A DNA stretch of 64,000 nt. Origin: Liolophura sinensis. Lineage: Eukaryota > Mollusca > Polyplacophora > Chitonida > Chitonidae. Of this stretch, positions 13,021 through 24,045 are shown piece by piece. The stretch covers positions 8,545,504 through 8,609,503 of the forward strand of contig NC_088298.1 of NCBI RefSeq assembly GCF_032854445.1, written 5' to 3'. Position 1 is the stretch's first letter. Each line of letters begins with the position of its first letter. The notes under the pieces were generated by a model. That model had not been told where the DNA came from. It worked only from the letters and a program-made list of their open reading frames with translations, and made no database searches. The position numbers and the translations under genes are program-made.

Positions 13021-14814
13021 AGCATTCCACATACGCCGAAATTTAGTCGAAATTTAAGTCGAAATTTAGACAATTAGTTAAATTCTGAGAACATAGCCAT
13101 GGGGCTGGAGCTGTGTAGTTTTCTTTCGTCACTAACCCATTTGCAGTGTCATTTCATCTGAGCAATAACGGTTCTAAACTAAAGGTAACCGACACTGAGC
13201 GATTATGCGGGAACTGTTCAACGCTGTGGCAAATACAATACGGTAAATCCGATCTAAATAGTCTAGACGTTGTAACCGGCACTTTATTATCGCAGTGACA
13301 AGCTCGAAAGTAGTTCGGCGGTGAAGCGTTGAGCTGGAATATACGGACAGTTAGATGAGCTGACATGGATAGACAACCACATCTTCTAATTATGTCCGAT
13401 AAAAGAGATCACCTGTCAATCATTTCGGTACATCCGGAGATCAAAGGGTCAAGCCTATGCAGATCGATTGTCGATCAATACAGGTGGCACTCAGTGCGAA
13501 CGTTCTGTTTTTTTAGCTTAGTGGGGTCGCTCAGTGCGGAGGGAGGATACTGGTACATAACGTGTTCGTAGTAGACTACTACAGGACAGGAGCCTCTCAT
13601 CTATATCATCGCAAGTTCGAATCCAGTACTCGCTCACTGCGATTTGTGAGGACCAAGTATTGGGTTTTTCACGAGATCACAATCCACAATTAGAGACGTG
13701 GTGTCCATTGTTTTGAAAGGTGAAATGTAAAGGCCTTCGATTTGCCACTAAAGTTTACCATAGTAAGTACTGAGTAATAATTCTATTGGATTGTTTCATT
13801 ATTTCTGTGGGTTTAGTTACTACACAGGTTATCTGTGTCCAGAGGTATTCAACACAATTTGCTTAAAACACCAAGGCTTGTCTCAGTTTAGTCTTTCAAC
13901 GTTATGAGACTATAGAGTATGTTACATTTACAACCCGCACAAAAAGGAGACCACTACAACGTCAGCACAATCTGAAAACAAAGGGAGACAAGCGATGTAA
14001 TCTCTCGGAACTCTTCGAGAGTTTTCCGGTGGTCCAACAGTATTCCTTAAGAGTTTCGAATGAGAACATTATTCATGTGTAGTACAAATGCAAAGATTAA
14101 TAGCAGAAGAAAACAGCCCGATGTCCGAGACTTTCCATTTCGCCTTTGAGTGTCCCTGGAACTCTAGTTTCCTCCACTTCAAAAACTGACAGCCATCGTT
14201 TAAGTGAAAAATGTGTGACTTTATGTAGCAATAAAATACATAAGTCCATCAAATGTAAGATCATACCATTTAAATTATAAATAATGTGGGACATATGGAA
14301 GGATTTTATTAAACGCTCTAGGTCAAAAAAGAAAGCTGCAAACGTGTTGCAAATGTCGACGGCTTTCCATTTCACATTTAAGTGCCATGTCATTTTAATG
14401 TCGTTACATGTGTTCAATCAAAAAGAATCCGATATAGAAAGCATGATAAGAATGTCATTAACACGGTTAGTGTAGACACGATTGCGTGATGCCCCGATTA
14501 CAGTAGATGGTACATAATGCTTTCACAACTGTCTTATGGAGCAAAAAACGATCCGATACCTGGTTCATGACAACGTAATAAGAACATAGACAGGAGTTTG
14601 CCATTTGTCATCCCTCTGATCACATCTTATCATGAAAATTCATCAATTAATTGACTTCTTTTTTACAGCCATATGTCATAGCTTGTCCGCATTTTTGACG
14701 AACAATGGGTATGTTTTGGGAAGAAGAACTAAGCAGTAAAGAAGGTCACCGTGACAATATTATTTGGACAACAGTGTGTTAAATGAGGAAAGGGACAAAA
14801 CGTATACCAGAGGT
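13021..14814. other. No gene recognised; weak tRNA-like box
   Basis: GCAAGTTCGAATCCAGTACT at about 13,611 resembles a pol III B box, but no acceptor stem pairs around it, so it is more likely the head of an old SINE. Nothing else is recognised. Confidence 0.35.
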
Positions 14815-15261
14815 CAATCAACATTCATCCAGGTCAATAATTACGAGGCCAATTCCCAAAGCCACTAACACAAACCACCAAGAGTACACTCACTACGAAA
14901 GTATATAACGTAGAAAAAAAGATAGAATCATGCAAAGACGAACACTCAGAAGTTTTCAATGATATTGAATGGATTGCAACCAAATTCTGCCTAAATTCTC
15001 CTCCAAACACAGCCAATTAGTAACACAAGTTTTACTGGTTTAGCTTAAGGTGGAAGAGGAGTCGGGTTGGAAAGCGATTCTAACGTATCCTCAGAAACCT
15101 GGAGTATCTGCATGTTTGACGTTCATTATGGCCCTCATCTCCTGAAAATTATGAACATTACAGTTGATTTTGGAGGATTAATATCAAAATTACAGTTATA
15201 TACAACTGTTATTCGCTGCAAGATATGTAGGTTGTCACTGTGAATGGCAATATAAAACATA

Positions 15262-15502
15262 CACTGAAAAAAATTAACCTGTTAAGTTTAACAGAAGATC
15301 TGTTGCTTGAGTGATGCTAAAATGTATTCTGCTATTGCCATATATTATTCTGTTAAATATAACACATACGTATTTTCTTAATTCAAAACAAAGATTCTGT
15401 GAGGGTAACAGAATGGTATGTTGAATATAACACAGTACTAGGCTATGATAACAGAATACATATACACTGTATGTTAAAGTTAACAGATTGATTTTTTGAG
15501 TG
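15262..15502. mobile_element. MITE with TA target duplication (copy A)
   Basis: A 241-bp element begins CACTGAAAAAAATTAACCTG and ends with its imperfect inverse (CAGATTGATTTTTTGAGTG); TA lies immediately outside each end. The interior is AT-rich with repeated TAACA/TGTTA motifs. TA duplication with short inverted ends is typical of Tc1/mariner-type MITEs; that class assignment is inference. Confidence 0.75.
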
Positions 15503-17574
15503 TACATATAAAATGCAAAGTAGTCGATGTTCGAACTTCGATGTGTATCATTAGATGAAAAAAATGCTTCTAATGCCAGATAGAGTGAGAACACATAATG
15601 CTCTTAAAAGCTATTGATAAGATATCTGGGGTAAAAATTAGATTCTAGTCACAATCTGTTTACACGCGTTCCACCCGTTCGTTGGCTGTTTGTGTCTACC
15701 CTCAACCGAATCCTGGAGCCAGTACTATCGGTTACGGTGCCATAAAACCCCGGAAAACGGCGACGTTTGGCTCAGCATCAAGCTGGCCAACAAGGTGCCG
15801 CCAACACAACAATAGATTAGGTCTACCGAGAGCGTTGTCCCGCTGCTTTCCGTCTGGATAAAACGACTTGTTTATGGGGGTAAACAGGTCAGCCAAGTAA
15901 CATAGCCTCGCACAATTGCCTTTTCTTCCCCCAGTGTTTCACGTCGACGTTGTCACTTGTTGGAAAGCCAGAAACGTCTTTGTCTTGACGTGGCCATCGG
16001 GTGCTAAACAAAGGTCGTCGCTTTCAAATACCCTCTAAAAACGCTTTAAGCTAGTTCAGTTCTCCCTGTAGGAATTCTCTAAAAACGTGACAATGAAGAA
16101 GGTCCAATTTTCGCACCTTACATTCGAGCCGATGACAGATCCTGTCATTGCAGTGCGTTGTACCCGAAGGCATTCACAATGTCCGTAGTCCGCATTTTAA
16201 GTGCACATGTTAATGTCAGATCCTATCTTTAATATAATCCCCGAGGTAATACCCAGAAGACCGTGTGAGGCAGTTCTGTCAGATCTGGTTAGGCGAAAGA
16301 TTCAGAATGCCTTTGAGCTTTTATAAAACCCAAGCAATCTTTTTTTATTTCCTTGCTAATATCCTTTAGTTAAATACAAAAATCCTATTAAAGCTAATGT
16401 TTATAATTCAGAAACGTTTTTATTGTAATCTAAGCCAAGAATTTGTGCTCCATTATACTAATAAAAACACCATCTTGGGAAACTGCTCGGTGAGGACTTT
16501 TCTTCACTGTGGTGACCTGGTGTTTTAAGCACCTGCTTTATACGAGGTAGACCTCAGGTTCAAAACCCGGTTGCGGCATACTTAATGCATTAGAATCAGC
16601 AAGCTTTGTTACTGAGAAACCTTTCCGCGTGCGACATTTAGATATGAACACAAGACAAGGGGGTCTTCCACGAACGTTAAACTATACAAACGGCTATACT
16701 AGCATCATCCACCGATTATTGTTACCAAGGTCACTGGAGCTGCAAAAGCGGTAAATTCACAAGTGATTTCTGAGTTTTCCAAAATCTAGCTCCAAGGATT
16801 TACTGAGTATTTTGCTTTCAAAACCTCAAGAGATATCTCGTAAATACATCTGATAAAATACAAGCCGTAACTATATCTCCTAAAGCCACATCGTAAATAC
16901 CTCTTTTAAATACATGCGTTAAATATACTCCCTACATACATCTCGTAAATACATCGCGTTTATGCATGTCTTAAAATACATCTCGTAAATGTATCTCATA
17001 AATCCATGTCCTAAAATACATTTTGAAGATACATATAAAAATAATATCCAAATTTACACACAGGCTTGGACACTTGTTATTAAAGTGACGGATGATGTCA
17101 TGTCTTACACAGAGTGACGCAAATTCATGTTCGTTATCGACAGACATAGCACCGGATTCTTTAATCATCTCCAAAAGACGGTGGTAAAAGCAATTCCATT
17201 CATCAGACAAAATATTCACGGACTCTTCCAGTGTCTGTTGGCCACCCCAATATCGCCGTAGTCTAACGGCCGATACCAGAGAAAACTTATCGCAGTCGTC
17301 GATCTTTGGATGCCAATAAACGTCACTGAAGCAAATTTATACAAGCAATTAACTTTTAATGAGCACTGCTGATCGGCAACTGTCTTACACCAGGGATCTG
17401 TCCCGGGTTGCACGGTTTTTGAGTGTCTGCTATATACGGTAATCGTCAACTTGAATATGGAGGGAGAGCTTTAGAGAGCAGTTATTTACAATTTGGCGGT
17501 CGGTGTGTTACCTGCTCACGAGAAAAGTCAATTTGACAGAAAATTTGTTATTACTGGTCCCGACAGATATATGA

Positions 17575-17695
17575 ACAGGCTGACTGATAGGTACGAGGTC
17601 TGAATGACAGGCTCGTGGTCTCAATGACAGGCACGTGGTCTGAATGACAGGAACTTGACCTGACTGACACGTGGTTTGACGGACAAGTAATGAAA
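17575..17695. repeat. About 20-bp tandem repeat
   Basis: Five or so degenerate units of a motif like GACAGGCACGTGGTCTGAAT. A shorter version is found in unit C near 21,400-21,470, so it belongs to the 3-kb unit. Confidence 0.7.
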
Positions 17696-17952
17696 GCCTC
17701 TGAACGACAATATTCATCGGACATAATGTTTGGCTCGAAACAGACTTTCGTATACCAGCCATCAACCAAAATGGACGTTCGTGGTCAATATCGGCAAGGC
17801 CAATTCCCAAAACGGCTTTTAACACAAACCACCAAAAAAAGGGAAAGTATATCAGCTACAAAATTAAGATGGAATCACGTAAAGAGGAGGAGTCAACAGT
17901 TTTCAGTGATGTTGGAAAGACTCAACCCAAATTCTCTCTAAATATCCTCCAA

Positions 17953-18349
17953 ACGCAGCCGAGTATGAAGACTACTGATTTAGCTTAAGGTGGTATCGTC
18001 AGAAATCTGGAGGTTCTACATATTTGACGTTCATTGTTGTATTCATTAGGTGACAATTATAAACGTCACATATATGATTTTTGGACGCAGCCGAGTATGA
18101 AGACTACTGATTTAGCTTAAGGTGGTATCGTCAGAAATCTGGAGGTTCTACATATTTGACGTTCATTGTTGTATTCATTAGGTGACAATTATAAACGTCA
18201 CATATATGATTTTTGGACGCAGTCGAGTATGAAGACTACTGATTTAGCTTAAGGTGGTATCGTCAGAAATCTGGAGGTTCTGCATATTTGACGTTCATTG
18301 TTGTATTCACTCGGTGAAAATTATAAACGTCACATATATGATTTTTGGA
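17953..18349 (+). repeat. 132-bp tandem triplication
   Basis: ACGCAG(C/T)CGAGTATGAAG starts at 17,953, 18,085 and 18,217, giving an exact 132-bp period and three nearly identical copies. Copy A has a single version of this segment, so the triplication happened after the 3-kb duplication. Confidence 0.95.
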
Positions 18350-18411
18350 GGATTAATATGAAATCATATATACAGCTGCTGTTCGCTGCAAGATATATAC
18401 AGGGCCCGGTA

Positions 18412-18653
18412 CACTCAAAAAAATGAATCGCTTAATATTAACACAAAATCTGTTGTCTGGGTGGTGCCAGAAGGTATTCTTCTATTGCAGCAGATTATTT
18501 TGTTAAACATAACAAAAATTAAACGCATTCTATTAATACAGCATACAGATTCTGTCACGCTAACATATTATCTTGCATGTAACACAGTATTAGGCTGTGA
18601 TAACATAATACTTATACACTGTATGCTAAAATTACCTGATTAGTTTTCGAGTA
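18412..18653. mobile_element. MITE with TA target duplication (copy B)
   Basis: It begins CACTCAAAAAAATGAATCGC after TA and ends TTAGTTTTCGAGTA before TA. It is the same element at the same place as in copy A, so it inserted before the 3-kb duplication. Confidence 0.7.
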
Positions 18654-19859
18654 TACAGATAAAAGGCAATGCACTTGAAGTCAGTACGAATTTTGACGTG
18701 TGTCTTTTGAGAAAAAGGCGTCTAATGAGTGAGAACACATAATGATGTTAAAAACTATTTATCAGGTATCCGGGGTAAAAATTAACATTTTAGTCACAAT
18801 CGGTTCCAATGTGCTTTTAAAGTTCCACCCATTCCTTGGCTGTTTGTGTCTGCCAGCAACTCTTCCTGGAGCCAGTATCGTCGGTTAGGATGCCATAAAG
18901 ACCCGGAGAACGGCGATGTTTGGCTCAGCATCAAGCTGGCCAACAAGGTGCCGCCAAAACAACAATAGATTAGGCCTACCGAGAGCGTTGTCCGGCTGCT
19001 CTCCGCCTGGATTAAACGACTTGTTTATGGGGGGTCAAGAAGTCAGCCATGTAACACAGCCTCGCACAATTGCCTTTTTTTCCGCTAGTATCCTCGTCGA
19101 CGTTGTCACTTGTTGCAAAACTAGAAACGTCTTTGTCTGGGCGTCTCCATCGGGCGCTAAACGAAGGTCATCGCGTTCTAATGGCCTAAAAACCCTGCTT
19201 TTTTCCAGGCCCGCGTTTCTGGTTTTATATCAAAATGCGCGTCATCGACGCCATAGGCTAGTTTAGTTCTCTCCGCAAACGTGACGATGGAAAAGGTCCA
19301 CTTTTCGCACCTTACATTCGAGCCGATGGCAGATCCTGCCATTGCAGTGCGTTGTACCCGAAGGAATTTAAAATGCCAGCAGTCCACATTTTAAGTGCAC
19401 ATGTTAATAGCAGATCCTCTCTTTAATGTAATCTCCGGCGTAATCTCCACAAGGCCGTGTGAAGCAGTTCTGTGTTTTCACCCTCGATAATTTGAGGAGC
19501 TGTCAGATCTGGTTATGCCATAGATTCAGAATGCGCCTATGTGTTTTTATGAAGTCTAAGCAACGTCTCTACTTCCCCGCACGTTTAATTCCATGCTAAT
19601 ATCCTTTAGTTAAATTCAAAAATCCTATTGAAGCTAATGTTTGTAATTAAAAACGTTTTTATAGTAATCTAGCCTACAAATTTGTGCTCCTTTATGCTAA
19701 TAAAAACACTATCTTAAGAAACTGCTCATTGATAAATTTTTTGCGTAATGTGGTGACCTAGTTTTTAAAGCACCCGTTTCGTAATCGGTAGATCCCAGTT
19801 TCAAAACCCGACAATGTCATACATAAGCCTTTAAAATCAGCAGTCGTTGTTATTAAAAG

Positions 19860-20022
19860 GCTTTCCCCGTAAGTGGGACGGTATTGCAGCATCCTGCGGA
19901 TGGCCGTGGTTTTCCCCCGGGTTCTGCCCGGTTTCCTCCCACAATAATGTTGGCCGGCGTCGTATAAGTGAAATATTCTTCAGTACGGCGTAAAACACCA
20001 ATCAAAATAAATATATAAATAA
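19860..20022 (+). mobile_element. SINE family A inside unit B
   Basis: 3' half from CCTGCGGATGGCCGTGGTTT to the AATAAATATATAAATAAAAA tail. Copy A lacks it at the matching site, so it inserted after the duplication. Confidence 0.9.
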
Positions 20023-20823
20023 AAAGCTTTCCCAAATATGACGTATAGATATGCACAGAAGACAACAGGGTCTTCACGAACGTTTGACAAACGGCCACAC
20101 TGGCATGAGTCACTGATTGGTGTTACTAAGGGCGATGGAACAGTGTAATCGAAAGAATTCACAAGAGATTTCCCAGTTTCCAAAATCTAGCTTTAAGGAT
20201 TTTGCTAACAAAAGCTCAAGTGATTTTTGTTGAATACTAGTATATCTCGTAGACTAAAACCCCTAAATATCTCTCCTTAAGACATATCGTACATACATCT
20301 CTTAAATACATCGTCTAAATACATGTCCTACATGCATCTCGTAAATACATCACGTTTATGCATGTCCCAAAATACATGTCGTAAATACATCTCGTAAATC
20401 TATGCCCTAAAATACATCTCGAAATGACTTGGAAAAATATTATCCAAATTCACATACAGTTTTCGAAACTCCTCAGAAGACAAAAACTAGTTTACAATAG
20501 TAAAATAATTGGTGATGTCATGTCTATTATAAAGTGACCACAATTCACTGAAGAACCCGCTTTTCACAATGAACAGCTGAGAAGTTCGTCATCGACAAGT
20601 CATAGCATAGGATTCTTCAATCATCCCCAGAACACTGTAGTAAAAGCGGAATTCCATTAGTCAGGGAATATTCATGGAGTCTTTCAGTGCTTACTGGTCC
20701 CCGGATATCCCGGTCGTCAAACCCGCGATAACAGAGAAAACTTATTGCTTAAGTCATCATTCTTCGGATACCAACAAACCTCACTGAAACAAATTTATAC
20801 AAGCAATTAACATTTAATGATCT

Positions 20824-21590
20824 CAAAGCCAATTCCGATAACGGCTTTCAACACAAACCATCAAAGAACTAAAGAAGTAAATAAAGTAAGAAATTAACAC
20901 AGAATCATGGCAAGAGCAGCAGTAATAGTTGTTTTCAGTAATGTTCAAAAGATTCGAACCAAATTCCTCCTCCAAGCACAGCCTTAAAAACAGGACAAGT
21001 TTTACACTGAAGATTTAGCTTAAGGTAGAGAAAGAGTGGGTTTGGAAGGCGAATATACCCGTTGTCTAACTGGCGATATCAGAGGAAATGAATCGAGAGT
21101 AGTCGTCGATCTTTTGGTACCAATAAACGTCACTGAAGCAAATTTATACAAGCAATTAACATTTAATGAGCACTGCTGATCGACAACTGTCTTACAGTAG
21201 GGATCTGTCCCGGGTTGCGCGGTTTATAAGTGTCTGTTATATGCCGTAATGGTCAATTTGAATGCGGTGGGAGAGCCTTAGAGAGGGGTTATTTACAATC
21301 TGACCCGTGCATCTGATTCTAGGAAGCGTCGGAGGTGTTAGTCGCTTTCCAGGAAAGCCAATTTGACAGAAACTGGCCGCGACAGATATATGAACAGGAC
21401 GTCTGATATGCATGTGGTCTGAATGACAGCAACGTGGTCACGTGACATGTGATTTGACTGACAAGTTATGAAGGTCGTCGTGACAATATTCATCGGACAA
21501 GATTCTGTTTAAGAAAAAGCACAAAATGTTTGGTTCGAAATATGCCAGCCTTCAACCAAAATGGACGTTCCCGGTTAATAATCGCAAACC
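20824..21590. repeat. 3-kb tandem unit, copy C (internally deleted)
   Basis: It starts with the same AGCCAATTCC block and keeps TTTAGCTTAAGGTAGAG. Near 21,060 it joins directly to sequence corresponding to about 17,250 of copy A, then continues to AACCAAAATGGACGTTC. Roughly 2.2 kb of the unit, including the MITE, is missing. Confidence 0.75.
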
Positions 21591-21814
21591 ACCTATGTGG
21601 AAAATTAATTGGTTATAATAATAGAATACATTCTGCCATCAGTCGAATAACAGGCTTTATGTAAAATTAAGCGCAATCTAATTGCCGTATGAATTGAGAT
21701 ATATTCCCCAGTCTTATAATTGGTCCAAAAAAAAAAGGTTGCCCTTGTCGCATTAACCCAACAGCGACCCACGCGCATGCCTATACGTTTACCCACGGAC
21801 GCTTATGTGTTTCA

Positions 21815-21910
21815 GTCAGGTTTCCTCCTACCATAATGCTGGCATATAGGTGACATATTCCTGAATGCGACGTAAAAAGCACCAATCAAATAAATAAATA
21901 AATAAATAAA
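21815..21910 (+). mobile_element. SINE family A, 3' fragment
   Basis: TTTCCTCCTACCATAATGCT to an (AAAT)n tail; the middle is degraded. Confidence 0.8.
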
Positions 21911-22037
21911 CATAGACCCAAGCAGAAAATTCCTTAGTTCTGTGTACCTTTGTTCACGGTGGATACTACAGCCGCCGTGTCTGGCACTCGCCCACTAAAT
22001 TATATCGTATGAAGAGTAAGGAGTGTGAATTCGTGGA

Positions 22038-22095
22038 AAGGGGGGGGGGGGGGGGGGCAGGGGAAGGGGGCAGAGGCAAAAAGGGGGGGGGAGAT
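22038..22095. repeat. G-rich tract
   Basis: A run of about 18 G, then GGGG/GGGGG blocks and a further run of about 9 G on the plus strand. It could form a G-quadruplex, and such runs are often mis-sized in assemblies. Confidence 0.8.
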
Positions 22096-22268
22096 GATTG
22101 TCTAGCCGAACGCCATCATTTCGTAGTGTTCCAGGACGGTTATATTTGTTGGAATTGGTACAAGGTGAGTGGTACAAGTGGGAGGGTTACCTCCACAAAT
22201 AACTCCTGTCATCTGGAAAAACCTAGTAAGTCAAATTTTGGTGAAAAATGAGTTAGGCCCACAACTGG

Positions 22269-22545
22269 ACTTGCTATGTTTTTCTCTTTCATTTCATCCA
22301 GGTAAAGTGTGTGAAAGTCCCTCCTGTTGGGAATTTTTGATCTTGAAGAACCTAGTAAGTCAATATCATGTGGAAAAATACCACATAGTCATCTGGGAAA
22401 ACCTAGTAATTCGTCTTGCTAGGTTTTTCCAGATCAATGTACGACTACATGTCACTTACTAGGTTCTACAAGATCAAAAGCTCTCAACAGGAAGCGCTTT
22501 CACACTCTTTACCTGGATCAATTGAAAGGGAAAAACATAGCAAGT
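22269..22545. repeat. Nested palindrome (hairpin) inside the transposon
   Basis: The left arm, 22,269-22,360 (ACTTGCTATG to CCTAGTAAGT), is inverted with moderate divergence at 22,454-22,545. Between the arms, two end-like motifs face each other (22,391-22,408 and 22,417-22,434: ATCTGGGAAAACCTAGTA and its near inverse). This could be a nested foldback insertion of a related short element, or an expanded subterminal repeat array for transposase binding. Confidence 0.75.
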
Positions 22546-22597
22546 CAAATTATTTCTCATATGAGTTAAACCAATCACATTACCTAATTCTGGTCAT

Positions 22598-23548
22598 GTG
22601 ATCACAACAAATTGGACAACTTTTTTAAAGACAATTCAGTCAGGATGTTCTCACGTTTTCTGTACCCATTATCGAGAAGACCACGATGGTGCTGTTGATA
22701 AGGAAAACACCAGTATATTTACTGTAGATATGCAAAAGGTTATCCTCCTTCCCAAAATGACCATCAAAGAACATTTCTTTGTTAGCAGATTAGTTGTCTT
22801 CAATGAGACATTTGCATCAGTAAAAGAAGACGGTGACTTTGTTATTTTGTGGCATGAGGCTATCAGGGGTAGATTAGGAGTTGACATTGCCTCCACGTAT
22901 ATAAAGTGTTTATGCCTTTGTGAGACAGATTTGTGATATTCTGGGCAGACAACTGCACGGGACAAAACAAAAACTGGGTCCTTTACACGGTGTTGTGTTG
23001 GTGTGTCAATCAACCCTGGGGCCCACAAAGTATCACAATGAAGTATTTTGAAAGGGGACACACTTTTATGCGTGCAGACAGCGTCCATGGCTGCATTGGA
23101 AGGAAAATGAAGAAATGTCCCGAGATTTGTAATTTCCAGGACTTCGTAGATTTGTGTGACAAATCGGGAACTAAGATCAAGCCAATCACAATGCAATACC
23201 ATGACTTTTATGAATTTGAGGACGGTCACGGTAATAGAAAGTCCAAGAACGTAACGCTACCTCATCTCAGCTCCATATCAGTGGCAGAATTTCGTAAAGG
23301 TTCACGCGCAATGTGGTTTAAGGAGGGTTTTGAAGGAGACTACATGTACCAGGAAGTTGACTTTCTTAAACCCAAGTTCAGACTGGACTTTACACCACCA
23401 ACACAGAATGAACCAAGAGGAATTCCTAGCGTGAAACGCCAGAATATTCTGAAAACTGGCCGATTCATTCCCCGCTGCTAAGAGGAAATTCTGGCAGGAA
23501 ATTCCAGTAAATGACAACAATGATGACCTTGTTGAACACTTTGGGTGA
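22598..23548 (+). pseudogene. Transposase-like protein (WADNC-x-GQNKNW family), two frameshifts
   Basis: Open sequence of about 315 codons in three frame segments. Part 1 (22,598-22,936) contains FTVDMQKVILLPKMTIKEHF and HEAIRGRLG. Part 2 (22,933-23,481) contains FWADNCTGQNKNW, ERGHTFMRADSVHGCIGRKM and EPRGIPSVKRQNI. Part 3 (to a TGA at 23,546) contains AAKRKFWQEIPV. The parts are separated by one missing base at a T run (22,930-22,932) and one extra base at a C run (23,470-23,473). From memory, this resembles widespread invertebrate proteins with a DUF7869-type, probably RNase H-like, domain; D and N in ADNC and the later acidic residues could be metal ligands (inference). No in-frame ATG is found at the start, and the N-terminal part seen in relatives is missing or lies upstream of a possible 3' splice site at about 22,633. 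It sits between the inverted ends of the 22.2-24.0 kb element, which supports a transposition role. The frameshifts may be decay or homopolymer errors. Confidence 0.7.
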
Positions 23549-24045
23549 TTCCTAAATATGTAATCAAGCTGCAGTTGCTGCTATTCCTCGAAAATGTCTC
23601 AGACTTGTAGATTTATTTACCACGGCTAAGATAAAATTCTGGCTGGAAATCACAGCAAATCATGATCTTGTTGATTAGTTAAAACAGTTGTTTTATGTAT
23701 TCAAACTACACTTGGTGTTATTTCTCTGATAATTGTTCATGTGTTAGGCAATAAAGTGAAGTTATCACGCTGCTGTTGACATACTAGGCTTTTGTTGATA
23801 AATGTTTTAGTTGAAGGATTGGTTAGATCAGGTAAAACATAGTAAGTCATTTTGTAACCAAATTAAACCAGTAACAATAATATACCTATGTGAGCTGAAA
23901 AGGCATCTAATTGTCTTGATCTAAATGCCGAAATAAAATTTATTTCATATTTTGCAGCTTAATCCTGAAACAAAACACGTTTCCTTTGTTTCCTCCAATT
24001 TGCATTCAACTGACTAACTAGGTTTTTCCAGATTACAGGAGATAA

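Larger units (their letters stand above)
14815..17785. repeat. 3-kb tandem unit, copy A
   Basis: This is the first of three units arranged head to tail. Landmarks in the same order in copy B are GGCCAATTCCCAAA, TTTAGCTTAAGGTGG, a TA-flanked MITE, GGCTCAGCATCAAGCTGGCC, a tRNA-like B box (CAGGTTCAAAACCCGG at about 16,555), a zone of CATCTCGTAAATA short repeats (about 16,800-17,030), AATAAACGTCACTGAAGCAA and AACCAAAATGGACGTTC. Identity to copy B looks like roughly 80-90% by eye. No convincing gene lies inside, so I call it non-coding repeat DNA. Confidence 0.8.
17786..20823. repeat. 3-kb tandem unit, copy B
   Basis: Same landmark order as copy A: GGCCAATTCCCAAA at about 17,800, MITE at 18,412, tRNA-like box at about 19,795, CGTAAATACATC repeats at 20,270-20,400, then CACTGAAACAAATTTATACA at about 20,780. 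It ends at AACATTTAATGA and jumps straight to the start of copy C, so about 430 bp present at the end of copy A are missing. It also carries a SINE insertion and the 132-bp triplication, both absent from copy A. Confidence 0.8.
22203..24041 (+). mobile_element. DNA transposon with 31-bp terminal inverted repeats
   Basis: The left end, 22,203-22,233, starts CTCCTGTCATCTGGAAAAAC. The right end, 24,011-24,041, is its inverse with two mismatches over 31 bp. ATAA lies directly outside both ends (22,199-22,202 and 24,042-24,045), a plausible 4-bp target duplication. Inside are a nested palindrome (22,269-22,545) and one transposase-like reading frame (22,598-23,548). Further copies of the end motif ACCTAGTAAGTCA occur in the interior, and an ACATAGTAAGTCATT variant lies near 23,838. 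The superfamily is uncertain: a TAA duplication, as in PIF/Harbinger, would need an extra A at one end. The 1.84-kb size and the single reading frame fit a short autonomous or decayed element. Confidence 0.8.

Noticed and set aside
16505-16580. Possible tRNA gene
   Set aside because: Only a B box (CAGGTTCAAAACCCGG) is convincing; the copy in unit B is more degraded and no cloverleaf forms.
18815-18970. A short open frame (WSQY... CHKDPENGDVWLSIKLANKV... stop) shared by units A and B of the 3-kb repeat
   Set aside because: Differences between the units here are about as frequent as in adjacent non-coding parts, unit A has an indel in it, and I recognise no family.
19178-19387. 69-codon minus frame and 116-codon plus frame in unit B
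   Set aside because: The frames are not preserved in unit A.
22669-23229. 186-codon minus-strand frame
   Set aside because: Shadow of the plus-strand transposase-like gene, which carries the conserved motifs.
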